NCBI RefSeq assembly: GCF_013602415.1 | Contig: NZ_WPAG02000002.1 | Span: 806,001 to 870,000, forward strand | DNA length: 64,000 bases | Reading direction: 5' to 3' | Origin: Rhodococcus sp. B50 | GTDB lineage: Bacteria; Actinomycetota; Actinomycetes; Mycobacteriales; Mycobacteriaceae | Part shown: piece by piece, positions 1 through 14,604 of the stretch | How positions within the stretch are numbered: position 1 is the first letter of the stretch | Layout: the number at the start of each line of letters is the position of its first letter | The notes under the pieces: model-generated | The model's database searches: none | Told to the model about the DNA's origin: nothing | Seen by the model: only the letters and a program-made list of their open reading frames with translations | Made by a program: the position numbers and the translations under genes

Positions 1-529
1 CCCGGCGGGCACCCGGCGCCGAGGTCAGTTCCCCGCGCTCGCCCGGGCCGAGCGCGTTCAGTCGCCACGCCCCGCCCTCGGTGAACCACTCCGAGACCAC
101 GTGCGTGCGGATCGACGCGACACCCGGCAGCTCGGCCAGGTCGTCGACGACCAGCCGGGTCATCTGCTCGTAGGTTGCGGTGGCGGCGGTGACGAGCAGA
201 TCTGCCCCCGCGGACGGCACCTCGACGGTCACCGCGTGCGGACGCCCGGTCATCGCCTCGTTGACCGAATTCCTCGCGCCGGGCATCACGGTGATCTCGA
301 GGAGCGCGGTGGTCACCTGCTCGAGGATGCGCGGGCCCGGAGTGATCGTCGTCCACGCGAGGTGTTCGCGTTCGAGGCGACGCCAATGGCGGGCCAGGGT
401 GGCGGCGTCGAGACCGAGCGGACCGGCCAGCGCATCCCAGGTGGAACGTGGGGACCACTGGAGCGCATTGATTATCCTCAGGTCGATTTCATCGATCGAT
501 CGCGCACTTCCGTACTCGGAATCGTCCAT
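1..529 (-). CDS. Lrp/AsnC-family transcriptional regulator (3' end outside window)
   Basis: The minus strand reads open from an ATG at 529 to the window edge, at least 176 residues. It begins MDDSEYGSARSIDEIDLRII and continues into an AsnC-type winged helix (LQWSPRSTWDALAGPLGLDA, then TLARHWRRLE), followed by a ligand-binding part with ITVMPGARN and TEGGAWRLNALGPGERGE. This is the layout of feast/famine regulators, which bind DNA as oligomers and respond to amino acids or other small effectors. A -10-like GATAAT lies at 541-536 on the minus strand, six bases before the ATG, so the transcript may be leaderless; AGGAT in the same place could alternatively act as a weak ribosome site. It is divergent from the flavin monooxygenase at 588 across only 58 bp, so it probably controls that gene and itself. 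The ligand is unknown. Confidence 0.85.
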   Translation of the reverse strand, partial: MDDSEYGSARSIDEIDLRIINALQWSPRSTWDALAGPLGLDAATLARHWRRLEREHLAWTTITPGPRILEQVTTALLEITVMPGARNSVNEAMTGRPHAVTVEVPSAGADLLVTAATATYEQMTRLVVDDLAELPGVASIRTHVVSEWFTEGGAWRLNALGPGERGELTSAPGARR

Positions 530-547
530 TTCGTCATTATCCTGCAA

Positions 548-587
548 GATTCGTCTCTGATCGGCGGGGCCTGCCAGCCTACGAATC
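548..587. promoter_or_regulatory. Inverted repeat in the Lrp/monooxygenase divergent promoter
   Basis: GATTCGT (548-554) and ACGAATC (581-587) form a perfect 7-bp inverted repeat with half-site centres about 33 bp apart, roughly three helical turns. The right half touches the monooxygenase ATG at 588. The spacing suits an oligomeric Lrp-type protein wrapping DNA. That it is the operator is inference from position only. Confidence 0.4.
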
Positions 588-1919
588 ATGCAGACGGAGC
601 AGAAGTATGCGCTGATCGGGGCGGGCCCATCCGGGCTCGCCGGAGCCCGCGCGCTGTCCCGGCAGGGCATCGGCTTCGTCGGCTTCGAGTCCCACAGCGC
701 CGTCGGGGGGCTGTGGGACATCACCAATCCGGTGAGCACGGTGTACGAGTCGGCACACCTGATCTCCTCGAAGACCACGACGGAGTTCGCCGAGTTCCCC
801 ATGTCGCCGCAGACGCCGGACTATCCGGACCATGCGGCGCTCGCCCGCTATTTCCGGGACTACGCCGACGCCTTCGGGTTGCCCGAGCACTACCGCTTCG
901 GAACCACCGTCACCCGCGTCGAACCTGACGACGACCGGTGGCGGGTGACCGCCACGGACCGGACCGGCACCGAGACCACCGAGCTCTACCGCGGGGTCGT
1001 GGTCGCCAACGGCACCCTCGCCACGCCGAACCACCCGTCGATCCCCGGCGCATTCGACGGCGAGATCCTGCATACCAGTGCCTACAAGGACGCGGCGATC
1101 TTCCGCGGCAAGCGGGTGCTGATCGTGGGCGCCGGCAACAGCGGCTGCGACATCGCCGTCGACGCCGTCCATCACGCCAGGTCTGTGGATCTGAGCGTGC
1201 GCCGCGGCTACCACTTCGTCCCCAAGTACCTGTTCGGGCGCCCCGCCGACACCCTCACCCGCGGACGGCCGCTTCCGGCGCCGATCAAGCAACGTCTCGA
1301 CGCGCTGCTGCTGCGCCAGTTCACCGGCGACCCCACCCGATTCGGGCTGCCGGCCCCCGACCACCGCCTCTATGAATCGCACCCGGTGGTCAACTCACTG
1401 ATCCTGCACCATCTCGGTCACGGGGACGTGCAGGTCCGGCCCGACATCGAGCGCTACGACGGCGCCGAGGTCCGGTTCCGGGATGGCTCCGCCGCCGAGT
1501 ACGACATGATCGTGCACGCCACCGGCTACGTCCTCGACTACCCCTTCGTGGACCGCGACCTTCTCGACTGGCGCGGCCACGCCCCCGACCTGCTGCTGAA
1601 CATGATCAGCCGCCGGTTCCCGGACCTGTTCGTCCTCGGCATGGTCGAGTCGTCCGGGCTGGGCTGGCAGGGACGCTACGAACAGGCCGAACTTGCCGCC
1701 GCCGCGATCCGCCTCGCCGACGCCGACCCGGCAGCGGCCGAGCGGTGGCGCGCGGCGCTGGCCGCCTCGCCCCCGGATCTCACCGGCGGCTACCGCTACC
1801 TGAAACTCGGCCGGATGGCCTACTACGTCAACAAGGACGCCTACCGTACCGCGCTGCGCAAGCAGACCCGCGCGGTCCACGAAGCCCTCACGCCGACGAG
1901 CGCGGCGGGCGCGCGGTGA
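588..1919 (+). CDS. Flavin-containing monooxygenase (FMO family)
   Basis: This 443-residue protein is a class B flavoprotein monooxygenase, which uses FAD, NADPH and O2 to oxygenate a nucleophilic N or S or a ketone substrate. Visible motifs are the FAD-binding GAGPSG at residues 11-16, the NADPH-binding GAGNSG near 181, and FDGEILHTSAY near 156-166, which fits the FMO fingerprint FxGxxxHxxxY/F rather than the Baeyer-Villiger form ending in W. The length matches short bacterial FMOs. No clear ribosome site precedes the ATG. It is divergent from an Lrp-type regulator and its stop overlaps the GTG of a truncated transporter gene (GTGA), which suggests a former two-gene transcription unit. The substrate cannot be told from sequence. 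Confidence 0.88.
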   Translation: MQTEQKYALIGAGPSGLAGARALSRQGIGFVGFESHSAVGGLWDITNPVSTVYESAHLISSKTTTEFAEFPMSPQTPDYPDHAALARYFRDYADAFGLPEHYRFGTTVTRVEPDDDRWRVTATDRTGTETTELYRGVVVANGTLATPNHPSIPGAFDGEILHTSAYKDAAIFRGKRVLIVGAGNSGCDIAVDAVHHARSVDLSVRRGYHFVPKYLFGRPADTLTRGRPLPAPIKQRLDALLLRQFTGDPTRFGLPAPDHRLYESHPVVNSLILHHLGHGDVQVRPDIERYDGAEVRFRDGSAAEYDMIVHATGYVLDYPFVDRDLLDWRGHAPDLLLNMISRRFPDLFVLGMVESSGLGWQGRYEQAELAAAAIRLADADPAAAERWRAALAASPPDLTGGYRYLKLGRMAYYVNKDAYRTALRKQTRAVHEALTPTSAAGAR

Positions 1920-2089
1920 ATGTCGACGACGCCACGCTCTCCTTCGACTCCGGTTCGCTCGTCGTACTCAACGTCGTGCTCGCCGCGATCATGCTCGGCA
2001 TCGCCCTCGACACCTCCGTCGACGACTTCCGCCGGGCGCGCGCCGAACAGGACGCAGCGGGAGCCGGGCGACGTAGCCTGGATGCATGA
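1916..2089 (+). pseudogene. Remnant of a bile acid:sodium symporter (BASS/SBF) family transporter gene
   Basis: A GTG at 1916 overlaps the monooxygenase stop and opens a 57-residue frame. Residues 1-42 look like the amino end of a BASS-family transporter: a hydrophobic first helix (GSLVVLNVVLAAIMLGIAL) followed by DTSVDDFRRA. These carriers normally have about 300 residues and ten helices. Here the similarity ends near 2045 and the frame runs into EQDAAGAGRRSLDA before stopping inside the start of the next gene. The remaining helices are absent from the downstream DNA, so this is best read as a deletion remnant. The family call rests on my recognition of the motif, not on a search. Confidence 0.6.
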
Positions 2090-2589
2090 ACAAGGACGAA
2101 GCCGGCCGGATGCCGTCACCGGAGGAGCCCGACAGACCGGAGCAGCCCGTCCCCGACGTGACTCCGGCCGGGCCGGAGACGCCGACCGTGCCGGATGTGC
2201 CGCCGGGCCCGGACATCCCGGACGTGCCGCCGATCGACCCGGAACCGAGCCCCGATCCCGACGTGACCCCGCGCGATGCCGCGAATCCGCACGCTGTGCA
2301 GGTTCACGACGCCGAGATCGTCGACCCGGGAGTCGTCGACACCGGAGTTGTCGACAGCGGGGTCCGTGCTCCCACGATCGAGGAGATCACCGGCTACACC
2401 GCGGACGGGGTGCCGACCTTCGAGTCGGTGCGTGAGAAGATCGAGCAGCGCTCGGCGACCGCGCTCGGCGCCGAGGAACTCGCTCACGCGACCGGCGTGG
2501 GTCGCACGCTCGACGAGCAGTACGAGGACCGTAAGGCGGCCGCTGCCGACCGGCTCGCGGAGATCCGACGGTCGATGCGGTCGGAGTGA
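2086..2589 (+). CDS. Pro/Asp-rich protein of unknown function
   Basis: I do not recognise this 167-residue protein. Its first half is a disordered Pro/Asp-rich segment (for example PETPTVPDVPPGPDIPDVPP) ending in three VDxGV repeats. Its second half looks folded and mostly helical: IEEITGYTADGVPTFESVRE, then EELAHATGVGRTLDEQYEDR, and a basic tail RLAEIRRSMRSE. No signal peptide or membrane segment is visible. The ATG at 2086 overlaps the end of the transporter remnant, and there is no clear ribosome site. It lies just upstream of the arginine operon but is separated from it by the argC promoter, so co-regulation is not implied. Confidence 0.6.
   Translation: MNKDEAGRMPSPEEPDRPEQPVPDVTPAGPETPTVPDVPPGPDIPDVPPIDPEPSPDPDVTPRDAANPHAVQVHDAEIVDPGVVDTGVVDSGVRAPTIEEITGYTADGVPTFESVREKIEQRSATALGAEELAHATGVGRTLDEQYEDRKAAAADRLAEIRRSMRSE
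2320..2364 (+). repeat. Three 15-bp in-frame tandem repeats
   Basis: Units 2320-2334, 2335-2349 and 2350-2364 share the pattern GTCGACnCGGGAGTC and encode VDPGV, VDTGV and VDSGV. They lie at the junction between the disordered and the helical halves of the protein. Confidence 0.7.
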
Positions 2590-2621
2590 ATCCTCCCGAA
2601 AGGGACACCCGGTATGAAACG

Positions 2622-4970
<2,349 letters not shown>

Positions 4971-4993
4971 CCGGCACGAGCACAGGAGACGAC

Positions 4994-5905
4994 GTGACCG
5001 ACTCACTGATCGCCGACCTCACCTCGCACCAGAAGGCGTTCGTCCTCGCCGAGGCCCTGCCGTGGCTGCAGAAGTTCCGTGACAAGATCGTCGTCGTCAA
5101 GTACGGCGGCAACGCCATGATCGACGACACCCTCAAGTCCGCCTTCGCCGCCGACATGGCGTTCCTGCGCACCGTCGGCATCCACCCCGTCGTGGTCCAC
5201 GGTGGTGGTCCGCAGATCAACGCCATGCTGAAGCGACTCGGCCTCGAAGGCGAGTTCCGCGGCGGCTTCCGCGTCACCACCCCCGAGGTCATGGACGTCG
5301 TGCGGATGGTGCTCTTCGGACAGGTCGGACGCGAACTCGTCGGTCTGATCAACAGCCACGGTCCCTACGCCGTCGGCACCTCCGGTGAGGACGCCGGACT
5401 GTTCACCGCGACCCGCCGCACGGTCGTCGTCGCCGGCGAGGACACCGACATCGGTCTTGTCGGTGATGTGACCAGCGTCGATCCCGGCGCGGTGCTCGAC
5501 CTCATCGCCGCCGGCCGCATCCCTGTCGTCTCCACGATCGCGCCCGACGCCGACGGCGTGGTGCACAACATCAACGCCGACACCGCCGCGGCCGCCCTGG
5601 CCGAAGCGCTCGGCGCGGAGAAGCTGGTCGTGCTCACCGACGTCGAAGGCCTCTACACGAACTGGCCCGACCGCGGCTCGCTCACCTCCCGGATCGACGC
5701 CGACGCCCTCACCGCGCTGTTGCCGTCGCTCGACTCCGGCATGGTCCCCAAGATGGAGGCGTGCCTGCGCGCCGTGCAGGGCGGAGTGCCCACCGCGCAC
5801 GTCATCGACGGGCGCCGACCGCACTCCGTGCTCCTCGAACTGTTCACCGAAGAAGGCATCGGCACCATGGTGGTGCCGGCCTCCGAGAAGGAAGGCCCCG
5901 CATGA
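4994..5905 (+). CDS. argB: Acetylglutamate kinase
   Basis: ArgB phosphorylates N-acetylglutamate, usually the arginine-feedback-controlled step. The protein has the amino-acid-kinase fold, with [10 protein letters not shown] near residue 30, [10 protein letters not shown] (the substrate/phosphate Gly loop), GLVGDV, and [21 protein letters not shown] chose the GTG at 4994 (303 residues) because AGGAG lies at 4984-4988 at the right distance. An earlier GTG at 4967 overlaps the argJ stop and would add nine residues. The amino-terminal helix [20 protein letters not shown] matches the arginine-sensitive type. Confidence 0.95.
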   Translation: MTDSLIADLTSHQKAFVLAEALPWLQKFRDKIVVVKYGGNAMIDDTLKSAFAADMAFLRTVGIHPVVVHGGGPQINAMLKRLGLEGEFRGGFRVTTPEVMDVVRMVLFGQVGRELVGLINSHGPYAVGTSGEDAGLFTATRRTVVVAGEDTDIGLVGDVTSVDPGAVLDLIAAGRIPVVSTIAPDADGVVHNINADTAAAALAEALGAEKLVVLTDVEGLYTNWPDRGSLTSRIDADALTALLPSLDSGMVPKMEACLRAVQGGVPTAHVIDGRRPHSVLLELFTEEGIGTMVVPASEKEGPA

Positions 5906-7089
5906 CCGGCACGTCCGACCTCCAGCAGCGCTGGGCGGGTTCGCTGATGAACAACTACGGCGTGCCCAAGGTCGCCCTGGTCGCCGGTGACGGCGCCGTG
6001 CTCACCGACGCCGACGGCAAGCAGTACCTCGACCTGCTCGGCGGCATCGCCGTCAACAGCCTCGGCCACCGTCACCCGGCGATCATCGAGGCCGTGACCG
6101 CCCAGTTGAACCAGCTCGGCCACGTGTCGAACCTGTACGCCTCACCGCCGGTGCTCGAACTCGCCGAGAAACTTCTCGCGCATTTCGGCCACGAGGGCCG
6201 CGCCTTCTTCTGCAACTCCGGCACCGAGGCCAACGAGGCGGCGTTCAAGATCGCTCGGCTCACCGGACGGCCGAAGATCGTCGCGTGCGAGAAGGCCTTC
6301 CACGGCCGCACCATGGGCGCGCTCGCCCTCACCGGCCAGCCCGACAAGCGCGCGCCCTTCGAACCGATGCCTGCCGGCGTCGAGTTCGTGCCCTACGGCG
6401 ATCTCGACGCGCTCGATGCCGCGATCGACGAGAACACCGCCGCCGTCTTCCTCGAACCGATCATGGGCGAGTCCGGCGTCGTCGTCCCGCCCGAGGGCTA
6501 TCTCGCCGGCGCGCGCCGCCTCACCACCGAACGCGGCGCCCTGCTCGTGCTCGACGAGGTCCAGACCGGCATCGCCCGCACCGGTACCTTCTTCGCCCAC
6601 CAGGCGGCGGGAATCACCCCCGACGTGATCACCCTCGCCAAGGGGCTCGGTGGTGGTCTGCCCATCGGCGCCGTCCTCGCGACCGGCCGGGCCGCCGAGC
6701 TGTTCCAGCCCGGCAAGCACGGCACCACCTTCGGCGGCAACCCGGTGTGTGCCGCGGCCGCCCTCGCGGTGCTCCGCACCATCGACGAGCAGGGCCTGCT
6801 CGACCACGTGAACGCTGTCGGCAAGACCCTCGCCGCCGGCATCGAGGAACTCGCGCATCCGCTCGTGTCGCACGTGCGCGGTTCGGGGCTGCTCCTCGGT
6901 GTCGTCCTCACCGCCGCGAAGGCACCGGCCGTCGAAACCGCCGCCCGCGAGGCCGGTTTCCTCGTCAACGCCGCCGCCCCCGAGGTGATCCGTCTCGCGC
7001 CCCCGCTGATCCTCACCGAACAGCAGGCCGAGACCTTCGTGACGGCGCTCCCCGCGATCCTCGACACCGCCGACCAGGAAGGGAACTGA
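5902..7089 (+). CDS. argD: Acetylornithine aminotransferase
   Basis: ArgD is a PLP-dependent class III transaminase that converts N-acetylglutamate semialdehyde to N-acetylornithine with glutamate as donor. Visible marks in the 395-residue protein are [47 protein letters not shown] and [14 protein letters not shown] with the PLP lysine at Lys247. The ATG overlaps the argB stop (ATGA), so translation is probably coupled. Many ArgD enzymes also act on succinyl-diaminopimelate; this is possible here but not shown. Confidence 0.96.
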   Translation: MTGTSDLQQRWAGSLMNNYGVPKVALVAGDGAVLTDADGKQYLDLLGGIAVNSLGHRHPAIIEAVTAQLNQLGHVSNLYASPPVLELAEKLLAHFGHEGRAFFCNSGTEANEAAFKIARLTGRPKIVACEKAFHGRTMGALALTGQPDKRAPFEPMPAGVEFVPYGDLDALDAAIDENTAAVFLEPIMGESGVVVPPEGYLAGARRLTTERGALLVLDEVQTGIARTGTFFAHQAAGITPDVITLAKGLGGGLPIGAVLATGRAAELFQPGKHGTTFGGNPVCAAAALAVLRTIDEQGLLDHVNAVGKTLAAGIEELAHPLVSHVRGSGLLLGVVLTAAKAPAVETAAREAGFLVNAAAPEVIRLAPPLILTEQQAETFVTALPAILDTADQEGN

Positions 7090-8022
<933 letters not shown>

Positions 8023-8024
8023 CC

Positions 8025-11205
<3,181 letters not shown>

Positions 11206-11213
11206 CACACCTG

Positions 11214-11247
11214 CCGTCCCGGGCGCGCCCCGAGTTGCCCGGGACGG
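11214..11247 (+). terminator. Hairpin after argH
   Basis: CCGTCCCGGGC (11214-11224) pairs perfectly with GCCCGGGACGG (11237-11247) over 11 bp. There is no T-run, as is common for actinobacterial terminators. It lies 8 bp after the argH stop. Confidence 0.6.
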
Positions 11248-11358
11248 TCACGGTGGTGTGGCAGGCTGGCACATACTCTCGGCATGCAGCGGGTACCGGT
11301 GTAGAACCGCAGGTGCCGGGGGCCGGTGCGGATACATCGTCGAGAAGGGGAGCGGACC

Positions 11359-14343
11359 GTGGGACTGGACGCCGATGTAGTGACCGAATCGGTGCGACGG
11401 CTCGTCGCCACCGCCCAGAACGGTCTCGAAGTCCTGCGGTTCGGTGGCCTCGAACCCGGCCGATCGTCCTCGCCGTACCAGGTCGTCGAACGCACCTCCA
11501 TGTACCGGCTCCGCCGGTACTTCCCCGAATCGGACACCGCCTCCACGGGCATTCCGATCGTCCTCGTGCCGCCCATGATGGTGTCCGCCGAGGTGTACGA
11601 CGTCACCCGTGACGCCGGCGCCGTCGGCACCCTGCACGAAGCGGGTCTCGACCCGTGGGTCGTGGACTTCGGCTCGCCGGACCAGGAGGAGGGCGGCTGG
11701 AAACGCACCCTCACCGATCACCTCCTCGCCCTCGACGAGATCGTCGACTGCGTGCGCGCCTACACCGGCCGCGACGTCCACCTCGGTGGATACTCGCAGG
11801 GCGGAATGTTCTGCTATCAGGTTGCCGCGTACCGGCGCAGCCGCGGCATCGCGAGCCTGATCACCTTCGGCAGCCCCGTCGATACCCTCGCCGCGCTGCC
11901 CTTCGGGATTCCCGAGATCGTCGCGACCCACTCCGCGGACTTCCTCGCCGACCACGTCTTCAACCGGCTCGCGATCACCGGGTGGATGGCGCGGACGGGC
12001 TTCCAGTTGCTCGATCCGGTCAAGACCGTGCGATCACGCATCGACTTTCTCCTCCAGCTCCACGACCGGGAGGCGCTGCTGCCGCGGGAGCCGCAACGCC
12101 GGTTTCTCGACACGGAAGGATGGGTGGCGTGGTCCGGTCCGGCGGTCGCCGAGGTACTGCGCCAGTTCATCGCTCACAACCGCATGGTGAGCGGAGGATT
12201 CGTCATCAACGACCGGGCGGTGAGCCTCGCCGAGATCACCTGTCCCGTCCTCGCGTTCGTCGGCGAGGTCGACGACATCGGGCAACCGCTCGCCGTGCGC
12301 GGCATCCGCAGAGCGGCACCCCGTGCCGAGGTCTACGAATACACCTTACGTGCAGGGCATTTCGGGCTCGTGGTGGGCAGCATTGCCGGTCAGCAGACGT
12401 GGCCGTCCGTCGGCGAATGGGTGCAGTGGCGCGAGGGAGTCGGTGATCGTCCCGTCGGTATCGCGCCGATGGTCGTGCCCGATCCGAAGGACGAGGGCAC
12501 CGGCGTCTCGGTCGCATCCCGCATCACGCACACCGTCGCGACCCTCGCCGATGTGGGAACGGACTTCGGTAAGGGAGTCGCAGGGATCGCCGTCGGCGCC
12601 GTCCGCGGCGCACGCGACCTCACCGGTGAGGCCGCACGCGCGTTGCCCCGGCTCGCGCGGCTCGGACAGATCCAGTCGCGCACCCGCATCTCCGTCGGAG
12701 GTCTGCTCGCCGAGATCGGCCGCAAGTCGCCGAAGCGTGAGTGCTTCATCTTCGAGGATCGCGTCTACACCTTCGACGCCGTCAACCGACGAATCGACAA
12801 CATCGTCCTCGGCCTCGTCGACAACGGTATCCGTCCCGCGATGCACGTCGGAGTCCTCATGGACGTCCGCCCGAGTGCTATGGCGGCGGTCGCCGCGATC
12901 TCCCGCCTCGGAGGCGTCTCGGTGTTGATCCCGCCCGGACCGGACGTCGCGGAGGCCGTGCGCCTCGGCGGTGTCGAGAAGATCGTCGCCGATCCGGAGA
13001 ACCTCGATGCGGCCGTGGTGGCCGGTCTGCCCGTGCTCGTGCTCGGCGGTGGCGACGTCCGCGACCTCGACATCGAACCCGGCACCGACGTCGTCGATCT
13101 CGAACGACTCGACATCTCGTCGGTGCAATTGCCGGGGTGGTACGTCCCCGATCCCGGTCTCGCCCGAGAGCTCGCGTTCGTCCTCTTCTCCGGCAGCGGC
13201 GACACGCTCGCGGTGCGGCGGGTCACCAACTACCGGTGGGCGCTGTCGGCCTTCGGTACGGCGACCGCCGCCTCGCTCGGTCGCGGAGACACGATGTATT
13301 GTCTTGCGCCGCTGCACCATTCGTCGGGCCTTCTGGTCAGTTTCGGTGGCGCGCTGGCGGGCGGGGCGCGTATCGCGTTGTCCCGTGGGCTGAACCCGTC
13401 ACTGTTCAGCGACGAGGTACACCGCTACGGCGTCACCGTCGTCACCTACACCTGGTCGATGATGCGCGAGGTGCTCGACAGCCCCTCGCTGCACATCGAT
13501 GCCATCCATCCCATCCGGTTGTTCATCGGCTCCGGCATGCCCCCGGGGTTGTGGCGCCGCACGCTCGACAGGTTCCAGCCGGCGCGGGTACTCGAGTTCT
13601 ACGCCTCGACCGAAGGCAACGTCGTGCTCGCGAACGTCTCCGGTTCGAAGATCGGCTCGAAGGGCCGGCCGTTGCCCGGCAGCGCCGACGTGCGGCTCGC
13701 CGCCTACGACGCCGGCGCGGGCCGACTCGTCGAGGACGACCGTGGGTTCGTGCGGGAGGCGCAGGTCGGTGAGGTCGGGCTGCTGCTCGGCAAACCCGGC
13801 CCCGCTGCCTCGGCGCTCACCGGTGTCATGCGCGGCGTGTTCGAACCGGGCGACGTGTGGGTGCCCACCGACAACCTGTTCCGGCGCGACGCCGACGGCG
13901 ACTTCTGGCTGCTCGACAGCCGACGGACGGTGATCCCCACCTTCCACGGTCCGGTGTTCACCCAGAGCGTGACCGACGTCCTCGAAGCGATCCCGCGCGT
14001 CGACCTCGCCGTCGCCTACGGGATCTCGGTGGGCGGGCGCGACATCGCGGTGGCCGCGTGCACGTTGCGGGGCAACCGGGCACCGACGGCGGCGGAGATC
14101 ACCGTGGCGTTCGACGCGATCGCGCTCGACGAACGGCCGGATCTGGTGCACATCGTGCACGACATCCCGTTGGGGCCGTCCTATCGGCCGGCGGCCGACG
14201 GGCTGCGCGAACGGGGACTGCCGGTTCCCACCGTCCGCACCTGGTACCTGAACCCCGACAGCGGGACGTACAAGAGGTTCACCAAGTCGGTCGCGGTGGC
14301 CTGGAAGGCGGGCACGGCCGGTTCGCCCGCCGGGGCGCGGTAG
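11359..14343 (+). CDS. Bifunctional alpha/beta hydrolase (lipase-like) and acyl-CoA synthetase-like protein
   Basis: The 994-residue fusion matches the architecture of M. tuberculosis Rv1683, annotated as a long-chain acyl-CoA synthase plus lipase. Residues 1-360 are a PhaC-like alpha/beta hydrolase with the nucleophile elbow GYSQGGMF (Ser146), Asp305/306 in GEVDDIGQP and His334 in RAGHFG. A serine replaces the cysteine of PHA synthases, so a lipase/esterase role is more likely than polymerisation. Residues about 440-990 are an ANL adenylation domain with FYASTEGN and TDNLFRRDADGDFWL. The ATP-binding loop is degenerate (FSGSGDTLAVRR), and a candidate late lysine lies in SGTYKRFTK. The GTG at 11359 follows GAAGGGGAG; an upstream GTG at 11326 would add 11 residues. 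Confidence 0.85.
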   Translation: MGLDADVVTESVRRLVATAQNGLEVLRFGGLEPGRSSSPYQVVERTSMYRLRRYFPESDTASTGIPIVLVPPMMVSAEVYDVTRDAGAVGTLHEAGLDPWVVDFGSPDQEEGGWKRTLTDHLLALDEIVDCVRAYTGRDVHLGGYSQGGMFCYQVAAYRRSRGIASLITFGSPVDTLAALPFGIPEIVATHSADFLADHVFNRLAITGWMARTGFQLLDPVKTVRSRIDFLLQLHDREALLPREPQRRFLDTEGWVAWSGPAVAEVLRQFIAHNRMVSGGFVINDRAVSLAEITCPVLAFVGEVDDIGQPLAVRGIRRAAPRAEVYEYTLRAGHFGLVVGSIAGQQTWPSVGEWVQWREGVGDRPVGIAPMVVPDPKDEGTGVSVASRITHTVATLADVGTDFGKGVAGIAVGAVRGARDLTGEAARALPRLARLGQIQSRTRISVGGLLAEIGRKSPKRECFIFEDRVYTFDAVNRRIDNIVLGLVDNGIRPAMHVGVLMDVRPSAMAAVAAISRLGGVSVLIPPGPDVAEAVRLGGVEKIVADPENLDAAVVAGLPVLVLGGGDVRDLDIEPGTDVVDLERLDISSVQLPGWYVPDPGLARELAFVLFSGSGDTLAVRRVTNYRWALSAFGTATAASLGRGDTMYCLAPLHHSSGLLVSFGGALAGGARIALSRGLNPSLFSDEVHRYGVTVVTYTWSMMREVLDSPSLHIDAIHPIRLFIGSGMPPGLWRRTLDRFQPARVLEFYASTEGNVVLANVSGSKIGSKGRPLPGSADVRLAAYDAGAGRLVEDDRGFVREAQVGEVGLLLGKPGPAASALTGVMRGVFEPGDVWVPTDNLFRRDADGDFWLLDSRRTVIPTFHGPVFTQSVTDVLEAIPRVDLAVAYGISVGGRDIAVAACTLRGNRAPTAAEITVAFDAIALDERPDLVHIVHDIPLGPSYRPAADGLRERGLPVPTVRTWYLNPDSGTYKRFTKSVAVAWKAGTAGSPAGAR

Positions 14344-14382
14344 CCTGGATCCGGTTCGGTTCCGCCTTTCGAAAGGACATCC

Positions 14383-14604
14383 GTGGCTGTCGATCCCACG
14401 TTGCTGAGCATTCTGGCCTGTCCCGAGGACAAGGGGCCGTTGCTTCTCGTCGACGACGCGGTCCTGTACAACCCGCGCCTGCGGCGGGCGTATCCGATCG
14501 AGAACGGCATCCCCGTCCTCCTCGTCGACGAGGCCCGCGAGGTCACCGATGCCGAGCACGAGGACTTCGCCGCGCGCGGTGTCGCCGGATGGAGTGCGGA
14601 CTGA
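14383..14604 (+). CDS. UPF0434/Trm112-family small protein
   Basis: The 73-residue protein begins VAVDPTLLSILACPEDKGPL and ends NGIPVLLVDEAREV, the pattern of the YcaR/Trm112 family (Rv1684 type). Trm112 proteins are zinc-binding partners that activate methyltransferases. Here only one cysteine is present (ACPED), so the four-cysteine zinc site is missing, as in many short bacterial members. GAAAGGA at 14372-14378 supports the GTG at 14383. It lies directly between the lipase/synthetase fusion and mpg, as in mycobacteria. Its function is unknown. Confidence 0.8.
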   Translation: MAVDPTLLSILACPEDKGPLLLVDDAVLYNPRLRRAYPIENGIPVLLVDEAREVTDAEHEDFAARGVAGWSAD

